Source: Novosphingobium sp.
Lineage (GTDB): Bacteria > Pseudomonadota > Alphaproteobacteria > Sphingomonadales > Sphingomonadaceae
Direction: 5' to 3'
NCBI GenBank assembly: GCA_021299075.1
Contig: JAJTFU010000087.1
Location: forward strand, 1 to 10,504
Length of the DNA: 10,504 bases
Every line of letters begins with the position of its first letter. Position 1 is the stretch's first letter. Shown here piece by piece: positions 1 through 7,230 of the stretch. A program made the translations under genes and the position numbers. The notes beneath the pieces are model-generated. The model saw only the letters and a list, made by a program, of their open reading frames with translations, was not told where the DNA came from and did no database searches.

Positions 1-75
1 AAACCCGGTTAGTCTCCGCCGCCATAACGGCCCGCCGGCAACCGCGGGTCCCTGCGGATATTTGGGGAGCAGTTC

Positions 76-1575
76 ATGAAAGACATGGCCTTGTGGAACG
101 AGGGCGACTGGATCGCGTCAATCGCGGTCGTCGTGCTTGGCATTTTCCTGGCGATCGGTGCCAAGATCGCGATTCAGAGGGAACCGGAGTTCGCCGGCCA
201 TCCCAAGGGCCTCTACATGCTGTTCTTCGCCGAGATGTGGGAGCGGTTCTCCTACTACGGCATGCGCGCGCTACTGATCTTCTACCTGACCAAGCATTGG
301 CTGTTCAGCGATGGCAACGCCAACCTGATCTACGGCGCCTATACCAGCCTGGTCTACATCACCCCGGTGCTGGGCGGCTATCTGGCTGACCGCTACCTGG
401 GCCAGCGCAAGGCGGTGCTGTTCGGCGGCCTGCTGCTGGCGATCGGCCACAGCCTGATGGCGGTCGAAGGAACCGGCGGGCAGACCGATCCGGCGATCAA
501 CGTGTTCTGGGGCGCCCTCGCCTTCATCATCGTCGGCTCGGGCTTCCTCAAGGCCAACATCTCGGTGATGGTCGGCCAGCTCTACAAGCTGACCGACGTG
601 CGCCGCGACGGGGCCTATACCGTGTTCTACATGGGCATTAACCTCGGCGCGGCCGTCGGCACGATCCTGGTCGGCTACCTCGGCGAAACGATCGGCTGGG
701 GCTATGGCTTCGGCCTGGCCGGCATCGGCATGCTGGTCGGCCTGATCGTCTTCGTGCTGGGCAAGGGCGCCCTTTACGGGATCGGCCTGGCCGCCGTGGC
801 GGTGTGCTGGGCGCTGGTTCAGTACCAGTCGGTGATCCAGAACCTGCTGGTGGTCTCGGGCCTCGGCCTGCTGGGCTATGTGCTCTACGAAACCTTCAAG
901 CTCGACAAGGAACCGCGCGAGCGGATGTTCGCGATCCTGTTCCTGATCAGTCTCAACCCGCTGTTCTGGGGCCTGTTCGAGCAGGCCGGCGGCTCGATGA
1001 GCCTGTTCACCGACCGCTATGTCGATCGCGGCGCCACCCCGGCCTCGCTGTTCCAGTCGATCAACCCGATCTACATCATCCTCCTCGCCCCGCTGTTCGC
1101 GGCGCTGTGGCAATGGCTCGGCAAGCGCGGCAAGGAGCCGTCGGCTCCGGCCAAGTTCGGCCTGGCGCTGGCCCAGATGGGCCTGGCCAACCTGGTGCTG
1201 GTCTGGGGGGCCGAGGCCTATGGCCTGGCGGCGATGACTCCGGTCATCTTCGTCTTCCTCTATTACCTGCTGGCAACCACGGGTGAGCTTTGCCTCTCGC
1301 CGGTCGGGCTTTCGGCGATGAACCGCCTGGCGCCCAGCTACCTCGCCTCGCTGATCATGGGGGCCTGGTTCTACATGACCGCGGTCGGCAACTTCGTCGC
1401 CGGCAAGATCGGTGAAGCGACCGGCGGCCACGGCGGCGAAATGAGCAAGGACAAGCTGCTCGAGATCTACGAGATGTTCGGCTGGATCTCGATCGGCGCG
1501 GCCGTCGTGGTCCTGCTGCTCTCGCGGATCGTCAAGAGCTGGATGCACCTCGATACGCTGGAGGACCGCAAGTGA
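76..1575 (+). CDS. POT/PTR2-family proton-coupled oligopeptide symporter
   Basis: A 499-residue polytopic inner-membrane protein of the POT (PTR2) branch of the major facilitator superfamily, which imports di- and tripeptides or peptide-like compounds with protons. The family signature ExxERFxYYG is intact at residues 53-62 (EMWERFSYYG). It is followed by the loop GGYLADRYLGQRK, by FYMGINLGAAVG in the middle, and by FWGLFEQAGGSM in the second half, all typical of bacterial POT carriers. The ATG at 76 has a good ribosome binding site (GGGGAG at 64-69, 6 nt spacing). An extra hydrophobic stretch (about residues 13-33) precedes the usual HPKGLYMLFF start, so the protein may carry an additional N-terminal membrane segment. 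Its stop codon overlaps the next start, so it is the first gene of a three-gene operon with two exported amidohydrolases. Substrate is not predictable from sequence; peptide import is the family inference. Confidence 0.93.
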   Translation: MKDMALWNEGDWIASIAVVVLGIFLAIGAKIAIQREPEFAGHPKGLYMLFFAEMWERFSYYGMRALLIFYLTKHWLFSDGNANLIYGAYTSLVYITPVLGGYLADRYLGQRKAVLFGGLLLAIGHSLMAVEGTGGQTDPAINVFWGALAFIIVGSGFLKANISVMVGQLYKLTDVRRDGAYTVFYMGINLGAAVGTILVGYLGETIGWGYGFGLAGIGMLVGLIVFVLGKGALYGIGLAAVAVCWALVQYQSVIQNLLVVSGLGLLGYVLYETFKLDKEPRERMFAILFLISLNPLFWGLFEQAGGSMSLFTDRYVDRGATPASLFQSINPIYIILLAPLFAALWQWLGKRGKEPSAPAKFGLALAQMGLANLVLVWGAEAYGLAAMTPVIFVFLYYLLATTGELCLSPVGLSAMNRLAPSYLASLIMGAWFYMTAVGNFVAGKIGEATGGHGGEMSKDKLLEIYEMFGWISIGAAVVVLLLSRIVKSWMHLDTLEDRK

Positions 1576-2978
1576 TGCGCGCCACCAAGCTGCTGGCCGG
1601 GATGGCGGCGCTGGCCCTGGTGGCCAGCCCGGGCCTCGCCGAAAAGAAGAAGAAGGAAGAGACTGTCTCGCCGGCCGCCAAGGCCGCGCGGGAGTTCAAC
1701 AAGAACCCTTATCCTTCGACCTACAAGCCCTATCCGGGGGAACCGACCGCGCTGGTCGGGGCGACCGTGTTCGATGGGGCTGGCGGGCGGATCGACAATG
1801 GCACCGTGCTGTTTGCCGATGGCAAGGTGGTGGCGATCGGCGGGGCGGACCTGGCCGTGCCGGCCAATTACCGCCGGATCGGCGCCGCTGGCAAGTTCGT
1901 GACGCCGGGGATCATCGATATCCACTCGCACCTGGGGGACTATCCCACCCCCAGCGTCCAGGCCCATTCCGATGGCAACGAGGCGACCGCGCCGACCACC
2001 CCCGATGTCTGGGCCGAACACTCGGTCTGGCCGCAGGACCCGGGCTTCAGCCGCGCCCTGGCCAATGGCGGGGTCACAGCGCTGCAGATCCTGCCCGGTT
2101 CGGCCAACCTCGTTGGCGGGCGTTCGGTCACGCTTAAGAACGTCTATTCGCGCACGATCCAGGGGATGAAGTTCCCCGGCGCGCCCTATGGCCTGAAGAT
2201 GGCCTGCGGTGAAAACCCCAAGCGCGTCTATGGCGGCAAGGGTCGGATGCCCTCGACCCGCATGGGCAACCTGGCGGTCAACCGCGCTACCTGGATCAAG
2301 GCCAGCGAGTATCGCGCCAAGCGCAATGCCGGCAAGCTGGAGACCCGCGACCTGGCGATGGAATCGATGGCCGGGGTGCTCGATGGCGAAATCCTGATCC
2401 AGAACCACTGCTACCGCGCCGATGAAATGGCGCTGGTGCTCGATATGGCCAAGGAGTTTGGCTACAAGGTCACCGCCTTCCACCACGCCACCGAAGCCTA
2501 CAAGATCGGCGACCTGCTCAAGGCTGCCGGCACCTGTTCGGCAATCTGGGCTGACTGGTGGGGCTTCAAGATGGAAAGCTACGATGCGATCCCGGAAAAC
2601 GCCGGGATCCTGCAAAAGGCTGGAGCCTGCGTGGTGATCCATTCGGATGACGAGAACGGCATCCAGCGTCTCAACCAGGAAGCCGCCAAGGCCCAGGGCG
2701 ATGCCCGCCGCGCCGGGATCGAAGTACCGGATGCCGAGGTGATCCGCTGGCTGACGCTGAACCCCGCCACGGCCATGGGAATCAACCAGCAGACCGGCAG
2801 CCTTGAACAGGGCAAGATGGCCGACGTGGTGCTGTGGAACGGCAATCCGCTGTCGGTCTATTCGCGGCCCGACAAGGTCTGGGTCGATGGCGCGCTGCTC
2901 TTCGATGCGGCCGATCCCAAGCGCCGCCCGGTCAGCGATTTCGAGCTGGGCCAGGTCGGTGAAGGAGACGTGAAATGA
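1575..2978 (+). CDS. Exported metal-dependent amidohydrolase (catalytically intact)
   Basis: A 467-residue amidohydrolase-superfamily enzyme with an N-terminal Sec signal peptide (hydrophobic core about residues 5-19, cleavage likely after GLA) followed by a lysine-rich patch EKKKKEE. Counting from the GTG at 1572, the expected metal-site pattern is present: DIHSH (HxH, 118/120) just after FVTPG, GLKMACGENP with a candidate bridging lysine near 209, NHCYRADE (His279), FHHATEAY (His304/305), and HSDDENG with the catalytic Asp near 359. The C-terminal part ends in the usual composite-domain signature (GSLEQGKMADVVLWNGNPL). It should hydrolyse a C-N or related bond in the periplasm; the exact substrate is unknown. 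Two starts are possible: GTG 1572 (GGAGG at 1560-1564, 7 nt spacing) or ATG 1575 (TGATG overlap with the transporter stop). I chose ATG. Translation is evidently coupled to both neighbours. Confidence 0.9.
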   Translation: MRATKLLAGMAALALVASPGLAEKKKKEETVSPAAKAAREFNKNPYPSTYKPYPGEPTALVGATVFDGAGGRIDNGTVLFADGKVVAIGGADLAVPANYRRIGAAGKFVTPGIIDIHSHLGDYPTPSVQAHSDGNEATAPTTPDVWAEHSVWPQDPGFSRALANGGVTALQILPGSANLVGGRSVTLKNVYSRTIQGMKFPGAPYGLKMACGENPKRVYGGKGRMPSTRMGNLAVNRATWIKASEYRAKRNAGKLETRDLAMESMAGVLDGEILIQNHCYRADEMALVLDMAKEFGYKVTAFHHATEAYKIGDLLKAAGTCSAIWADWWGFKMESYDAIPENAGILQKAGACVVIHSDDENGIQRLNQEAAKAQGDARRAGIEVPDAEVIRWLTLNPATAMGINQQTGSLEQGKMADVVLWNGNPLSVYSRPDKVWVDGALLFDAADPKRRPVSDFELGQVGEGDVK

Positions 2979-4303
2979 AGCCGCGCCAGCTGCTGCTCAG
3001 CGCTGCCGCGCTGCTCGCCCTTTCCGCTCCTGCCATGGCCGAGGATGTGGCCATCACCAATGCCACCGTCGTGATCGGCGATGGTTCGGCCCCGATCCCG
3101 GGTGGCACGGTCGTGCTGCGCGGGGGCAAGGTCCTGGCCGCCGGTGCCGGGGTTGCCGTGCCGGCGGGTGCGCGCACGATCGATGCCTCGGGCAAATGGG
3201 TCACGCCGGGATTGGTCGTCGCGGTTACCGATATCGGCCTGTTCGATGTCGAAGGGGTCGAGGAATCGAACGATGAACGCGCCGACAAGGGTCCGTTCAA
3301 CGCCGCGCTTGATCTGTCGCCCGCGATCAATCCGCTGGCCCAGCACATTGCGGTCAGCCGCGCCGGCGGGGTGACCCGCGCGGCCGTGGCGCCGCTGCGG
3401 ACCGGGGCGATCTTCGGCGGACAGGGCGCGGTGATCGATCTCGCCAGCGATGGCCAGCCGATCACCCAGGCCCGCGCCTTCCAGTATGTCGAGCTGGGTG
3501 AAGCCGGCGCGCGTTCGGCCGGGGGCAGCCGTGCGGCGGTTCACGCCGTGCTGCGCAATGCCTTCATGGAAGCGCGCGAGCTGGCCCGCCGTGGGGGCGG
3601 GCAGGGCGCAGATCCGCGCCTGCAGGATGCCGCGCCCGAACGGCCCGGCGATGCCTTGCTGACCCGCTTCGACGCCGCCGCGCTGGTGCCGGTGGTGACC
3701 GGCCGTCAGCCGCTCTACGTCCGCGCCGAACGCGCGGCCGACCTGCGCATGGCGCTGGCGCTGAAGGCGGATTTCCCGGCGCTGAAGATGGTCCTGATCG
3801 GCGCGACCGAGGGCTGGATGGTGGCGAAGGAACTGGCCGCCTCGGGCGTGCCGGTCCTGGCCACTCCGCTTAACGATCTGCCCGCCAATTTCGAGCAGCT
3901 CGCCGCGACCCAGTCCAACGTAGGCCGGATGGCTGCCGCCGGGGTCAGGGTTGGCCTTGGCGCGTTCGGCGATCAGCCGCGCTATGCCCCGCAATATGCC
4001 GGCAACCTGGTCTCGCTGACCAAGGTGCCGGGGGCCAGCGGGCTCGATTGGGGCCGCGCCTTCGCCGCGATCAGCTCGGTCCCGGCCGCGATCCTGGGCA
4101 TGGGCGACAAGTTCGGCAGCCTCAAGCCCGGTCTGGCCGGAGACGTGGTGATCTGGGACGGCGATCCGCTCGAGAACACCTCGGGCGTGGTCCGGGTGAT
4201 GATCGACGGGGTCGAACAGTCGCTGGTCAACCATCAGACCAAGCTGCGCGATCGTTACAAGGTGCCAACCGAAGGCGCATTGCCCAAGGCCTATGAGTGG
4301 TAG
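2975..4303 (+). CDS. Exported amidohydrolase-like protein lacking metal ligands (putative pseudoenzyme partner)
   Basis: A 442-residue amidohydrolase-fold paralogue with a clear signal peptide (core LLLSAAALLALSAP, cleavage likely after AMA at residue 22). Both ends of the fold are recognisable: the N-terminal composite beta-domain (AITNATVVIGDG to WVTPG) and the C-terminal FGSLKPGLAGDVVIWDGDPLE. The metal-binding positions are not conserved: where the upstream gene has DIHSH this one has VAVTD, FHHATE becomes LIGATE, and HSDDEN becomes GAFGDQ. No GENPK-type lysine motif is seen. The ATG at 2975 overlaps the previous stop by four bases (ATGA) and has AAGGAG at 2962-2967 with 7 nt spacing. Such tandem pairs, one member without the HxH motif, recur in alphaproteobacteria as I recall, usually labelled simply 'amidohydrolase'. 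My inference is a structural or regulatory partner of the upstream enzyme; an unusual metal-free catalyst is the alternative. Confidence 0.88.
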   Translation: MKPRQLLLSAAALLALSAPAMAEDVAITNATVVIGDGSAPIPGGTVVLRGGKVLAAGAGVAVPAGARTIDASGKWVTPGLVVAVTDIGLFDVEGVEESNDERADKGPFNAALDLSPAINPLAQHIAVSRAGGVTRAAVAPLRTGAIFGGQGAVIDLASDGQPITQARAFQYVELGEAGARSAGGSRAAVHAVLRNAFMEARELARRGGGQGADPRLQDAAPERPGDALLTRFDAAALVPVVTGRQPLYVRAERAADLRMALALKADFPALKMVLIGATEGWMVAKELAASGVPVLATPLNDLPANFEQLAATQSNVGRMAAAGVRVGLGAFGDQPRYAPQYAGNLVSLTKVPGASGLDWGRAFAAISSVPAAILGMGDKFGSLKPGLAGDVVIWDGDPLENTSGVVRVMIDGVEQSLVNHQTKLRDRYKVPTEGALPKAYEW

Positions 4304-4317
4304 GCTGACGGCATGAG

Positions 4318-4345
4318 GACCGGCGGGGTTGCAATCCCGCCGGTC
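4318..4345 (+). terminator. GC-rich hairpin after the peptide/amidohydrolase operon
   Basis: GACCGGCGGGG (4318-4328) pairs with TCCCGCCGGTC (4335-4345) around a 6-nt loop TTGCAA, giving an 11-bp stem with one G-U pair. It starts 15 nt after the last operon stop. There is no run of T after the stem, so it may be a weak intrinsic terminator, a processing or mRNA-stabilising hairpin, or a help to Rho-dependent ending. Confidence 0.55.
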
Positions 4346-4354
4346 TGTGCTAGC

Positions 4355-4375
4355 CATGTTGACGCCGTAAACATG
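4355..4375 (+). promoter_or_regulatory. Operator-like imperfect palindrome upstream of the NnrU gene
   Basis: Arms CATGTTGAC (4355-4363) and GTAAACATG (4367-4375) are inverted copies with one mismatch, separated by GCC. The right arm abuts the ribosome binding site GGGAGA (4375-4380). The position suits a repressor site or an mRNA structure that limits access to the RBS. It does not match the FNR/NnrR consensus spacing. The regulator is unknown. Confidence 0.35.
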
Positions 4376-4386
4376 GGAGAAGCCGG

Positions 4387-5067
4387 ATGGACCCGCTAGC
4401 CAATCTGATTGCCGCCTCGGTAGCCTTTGTCGGCAGCCACTTTGCCATGTCGCATCCCTTGCGCGCTGGCCTGGTCGGGCGGCTGGGGGCCGCGGGCTTT
4501 CAGGTGGTCTATTCGCTGGTTTCCTTCGCCACACTGGGCTGGATGGTCTTGGCCTTCCGCGCGATCGCGCCAAGCGCCGGCCTGTGGGATGGCTCGCAGC
4601 CCCTGCCCTGGGCGCTGGCCTCGCTGCTGATGCTGCCGGCCAGCGTGCTCTTCGTTGGCAGCCTGATGGGCAACCCCGCGCTGCCCGCCCCGGGCGCCGC
4701 AGCGCTCGCCGACAAGCCGGTCCACGGCGTGTTCCACGTCACCCGCCACCCGATGATGTGGGGCTTCGCGCTCTGGGCGATCAGCCATGCCCTGGTCAGC
4801 CCGACCCTGCGCAGCCTGGTGCTGACCGCGGCGATCGGCGTGCTGGCGCTGGTCGGCTCACACCTCCAGGACCGCAAGAAGGAAGCGTTGATGGGCGCGG
4901 CCTGGACCGGATGGGAAGCCCGGACCTCTTACTGGCCCAAGCTGGGCGGCCTCGCGAAAGCCGGACTGTTCCCCTGGATCGGCGGGCTGGTGCTGTGGCT
5001 GGTCGGCAGCTGGGCGCACATCTCGATCATCGGCATGGCCGCCGGGATCTGGCGCTGGATGGGTTAG
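4387..5067 (+). CDS. NnrU-family integral membrane protein
   Basis: A 226-residue membrane protein matching the NnrU family, first named for a gene near denitrification clusters and related by domain to plant 15-cis-zeta-carotene isomerase (Z-ISO), a haem-binding enzyme. Visible family marks are SHFAMSHPLR near the N-terminus (His18, His23), NPALP near residue 96, FHVTRHPMMWGFALWAISH (His117, His121, His134), and GSHLQDRKKE (His159). About six hydrophobic segments are seen, including 1-20, 38-58, 74-93, 124-160 (probably two) and 196-222. The ATG at 4387 has GGGAGA at 4375-4380. It lies 83 nt after the amidohydrolase operon behind a hairpin, so it is probably its own transcript, and it converges on dxs. 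No denitrification gene is visible. Biochemical role in bacteria is not settled; haem binding through the histidines is an inference from Z-ISO. Confidence 0.85.
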   Translation: MDPLANLIAASVAFVGSHFAMSHPLRAGLVGRLGAAGFQVVYSLVSFATLGWMVLAFRAIAPSAGLWDGSQPLPWALASLLMLPASVLFVGSLMGNPALPAPGAAALADKPVHGVFHVTRHPMMWGFALWAISHALVSPTLRSLVLTAAIGVLALVGSHLQDRKKEALMGAAWTGWEARTSYWPKLGGLAKAGLFPWIGGLVLWLVGSWAHISIIGMAAGIWRWMG

Positions 5068-5081
5068 GGCTTTTCCTCCCG

Positions 5082-5222
5082 TCGTCTTGCTGAACTTGTT
5101 TCAGCATCCCGTCTCGGCCCGCCCAGCCGCTTCAGGACAATCTCACTTGCGCGGCGTGCGCCGATACTGCGACTTCTGGATAGGGCCTCAAGCGGGACCC
5201 TGAAACAAGTTTAGGGTGACGA
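5082..5222. repeat. Long-spaced inverted repeat between convergent genes (sphingomonad-type intergenic element)
   Basis: The left arm (5082-5110) and right arm (5194-5222) are 29-nt inverted copies with about six mismatches. Both contain the core AACTTGTTTCAG (5093-5104) or its complement CTGAAACAAGTT (5200-5211). The 83-nt spacer has no ORF worth calling. The element fills almost the whole 158-nt gap between the NnrU stop and the dxs stop. I recall similar AACTTGTTTCAG palindromes dispersed in sphingomonad genomes at gene 3' ends. A bidirectional terminator or a REP-like miniature repeat are both plausible. Confidence 0.6.
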
Positions 5223-5225
5223 GCT

Positions 5226-7148
5226 TCAAGCCCGCGCTTCCTCCACCCCGGCTGAATTGTGCCGCAGCGCCTTCAGCACGGCATCGACGATCTGCGGCGC
5301 GTTGAGGCCGGCTTCGTCGTACTGCTTGTCCGGGTTGTCGTGATCCTGGAACATGTCGGGCAACCGGAGCGTGCGGATCTTGAGGCCGGCGTCGAGCAGG
5401 CCCTCATCACTGGCCATGGTCAGGACATGGGCGCCGAGGCCGCCGATCGACCCTTCCTCAACCGTGACCACAACCTCGTGGCTGGCCATCAGGCGGCGGA
5501 TCAGATCGGTATCGAGCGGCTTGGCAAAGCGCAGGTCGGCCGCCGTGGTGGACAGGCCCTTGGCCTCGAGCACGTCAGCGGCCTTGAGCGCCTCGGCGAG
5601 GCGCGTGCCCAATGAGAGCAGCGCAACCTTGGTCCCTTCGCGCACGATCCGGCCCTTGCCGATTTCCAGCTGCTGCGGAACCTCGGGCAGGGGAACGCCC
5701 ACGCCGTTGCCGCGCGGATAGCGGAAGGCGATCGGGCCGCTGTCATAAAGCGCGGCGGTGTAGGTCATGTGGACCAGCTCGGCCTCGTCGGCCGCGGCCA
5801 TCACCACCATGTTGGGCAGGGTGGCAAGATAGGTGATGTCAAAGCTTCCCGCGTGGGTCGCGCCATCTGCCCCGACCAGCCCGGCGCGGTCGATCGCGAA
5901 GCGGACCGGCAGGTTCTGGATCGCGACGTCATGGACCACCTGGTCAAAGGCGCGCTGCAGGAAGGTGGAATAGATCGCGGCGAAGGGCCGCATCCCCTGC
6001 GCGGCGAGGCCGGCAGCAAAGGTCACCGCGTGCTGTTCGGCAATGCCGACATCGAAGCTGCGGTCGGGATGGGCCTTGGCGAACTTGTCGACGCCGGTGC
6101 CGCTTGGCATGGCGGCGGTGATCGCGCAGATCTTTGGATCGCTGTCCGCCAGCTTGGCCAGCGTTTCGCCGAAGACGTTCTGATAGGCCGGGGCCTTGGC
6201 CACTGCCTTGACCTGCTCGCCGGTGATCACGTCGAACTTCTGGACGCCGTGGTACTTGTCGGCGCTGGCCTCGGCCGGGGCATAGCCCTTGCCCTTTTGT
6301 GTCACGACATGGATCAGGCAGGGGCCTTCGGCGGCATCGCGGACATTCTCCAGCACCGGGATCAGGTGATCGAGATTGTGGCCGTCGATCGGGCCGACGT
6401 AGTAGAAGCCCAGCTCCTCAAACAGGGTGCCGCCCATCGCCATGCCGCGCGCGAACTCGTCAGTCTTGCGGGCCGCGATGTGCAGCGGCTCGGGCAGCTT
6501 GCGCGAGATCTTGCGGGCCACTTCGCGCAGTTCCAGGAACGGCCGCGAGGAGACGATCCTGGCGAGATAGGCCGAGAGCCCGCCAACCGGCGGCGCGATC
6601 GACATGTCGTTATCGTTGAGGACCACGACCAGCCGGTTGCCGGCCTCGCGCGCGTTGTTCATCGCCTCATAGGCCATGCCCGCGCTCATCGCGCCGTCGC
6701 CGATCACGGCGATGCCCTTGCCGGGCTGGCCCTGCAGCTTGTTGGCCACGGCAAAGCCCAGCGCGGCGGAGATCGAGGTGGAGCTGTGCGCCGCGCCGAA
6801 CGGATCGTATTCGCTCTCGCTGCGCTTGGTGAAGCCCGACAGGCCGCCACCCTGGCGCAGAGTGCGGATCCGGTCGCGCCGTCCGGTCAGGATCTTGTGC
6901 GGATAGGCCTGGTGGCCCACGTCCCAGATCAGCTTGTCATCGGGCGTGTTGAACACATAGTGGATCGCCACGGTCAGCTCGACCACGCCCAGCCCGGAGC
7001 CGAGATGACCGCCGGTGGTGCCGACTGCGCTGATCATCTCGGTGCGCAGTTCATCGGCCAGTTGGCGCAGCTGCTCGGGCGCCAGTTTGCGCAGGTCGGC
7101 AGGCAGATTGACGGTATCGAGCAACGGCGTGGCAGGAGACTGACTCAT
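5226..7148 (-). CDS. dxs: 1-deoxy-D-xylulose-5-phosphate synthase
   Basis: A full-length 640-residue cytoplasmic, thiamine-diphosphate-dependent enzyme that condenses pyruvate with glyceraldehyde 3-phosphate. It is the entry step of the MEP isoprenoid pathway and also feeds thiamine and pyridoxal synthesis. Diagnostic parts in order: GGHLGSGLGVVELTVA (His48), WDVGHQAYPHKILTGR (His80), the thiamine-diphosphate/Mg motif starting GDGAMSAGMAYEAMNNA at about 150 with its Asn in the following VLNDND, and the catalytic glutamate in FDVGIAEQHAVTFAAG (Glu371). DRAGLVGADGATHAG follows in the pyrimidine domain, then a transketolase C-terminal domain. The start at 7148 gives the usual N-terminus (PLLDTVNLPADLRKL); no strong Shine-Dalgarno is visible. 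It is divergent from the VOC gene with an 82-nt gap and convergent with the NnrU gene. No truncation or frameshift is seen. Confidence 0.98.
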   Translation of the reverse strand: MSQSPATPLLDTVNLPADLRKLAPEQLRQLADELRTEMISAVGTTGGHLGSGLGVVELTVAIHYVFNTPDDKLIWDVGHQAYPHKILTGRRDRIRTLRQGGGLSGFTKRSESEYDPFGAAHSSTSISAALGFAVANKLQGQPGKGIAVIGDGAMSAGMAYEAMNNAREAGNRLVVVLNDNDMSIAPPVGGLSAYLARIVSSRPFLELREVARKISRKLPEPLHIAARKTDEFARGMAMGGTLFEELGFYYVGPIDGHNLDHLIPVLENVRDAAEGPCLIHVVTQKGKGYAPAEASADKYHGVQKFDVITGEQVKAVAKAPAYQNVFGETLAKLADSDPKICAITAAMPSGTGVDKFAKAHPDRSFDVGIAEQHAVTFAAGLAAQGMRPFAAIYSTFLQRAFDQVVHDVAIQNLPVRFAIDRAGLVGADGATHAGSFDITYLATLPNMVVMAAADEAELVHMTYTAALYDSGPIAFRYPRGNGVGVPLPEVPQQLEIGKGRIVREGTKVALLSLGTRLAEALKAADVLEAKGLSTTAADLRFAKPLDTDLIRRLMASHEVVVTVEEGSIGGLGAHVLTMASDEGLLDAGLKIRTLRLPDMFQDHDNPDKQYDEAGLNAPQIVDAVLKALRHNSAGVEEARA

Positions 7149-7230
7149 GCCTTGGGCCTTACACGCTTGAATTGTTGGTGTCGATTGAGACTATCAGGCA
7201 GGTTCGGTGCAGGACCGAAGGAGATTCGCC

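Noticed and set aside
1..25. Start of a divergent gene on the minus strand (ATG at 25-23) or the end of an upstream plus-strand gene (TAG at 10-12)
   Set aside because: Too little sequence to test either, and no ribosome binding site before the minus-strand ATG.
42..57. Small hairpin CCGCGGG/CCTGCGG before the transporter gene
   Set aside because: The stem has one mismatch and only a 2-nt loop as paired, and such short GC hairpins are expected by chance in this composition.
271..1548. A 425-codon open frame on the minus strand inside the POT transporter gene
   Set aside because: Its translation is low-complexity and rich in Arg, Asp, His, Gln and Ala, typical of the antisense of a GC-rich gene. 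The plus-strand frame carries all POT motifs.
4359..4371. FNR/NnrR-type box before the NnrU gene
   Set aside because: TTGAC and GTAAA are separated by three bases rather than four and the right half does not match ATCAA; only a general palindrome is supported.
2858..4573. A 571-codon open frame on the minus strand across the second amidohydrolase and the start of the NnrU gene
   Set aside because: No recognisable domain, compositionally an antisense shadow, and it spans the intergenic hairpin and a second well-supported gene.
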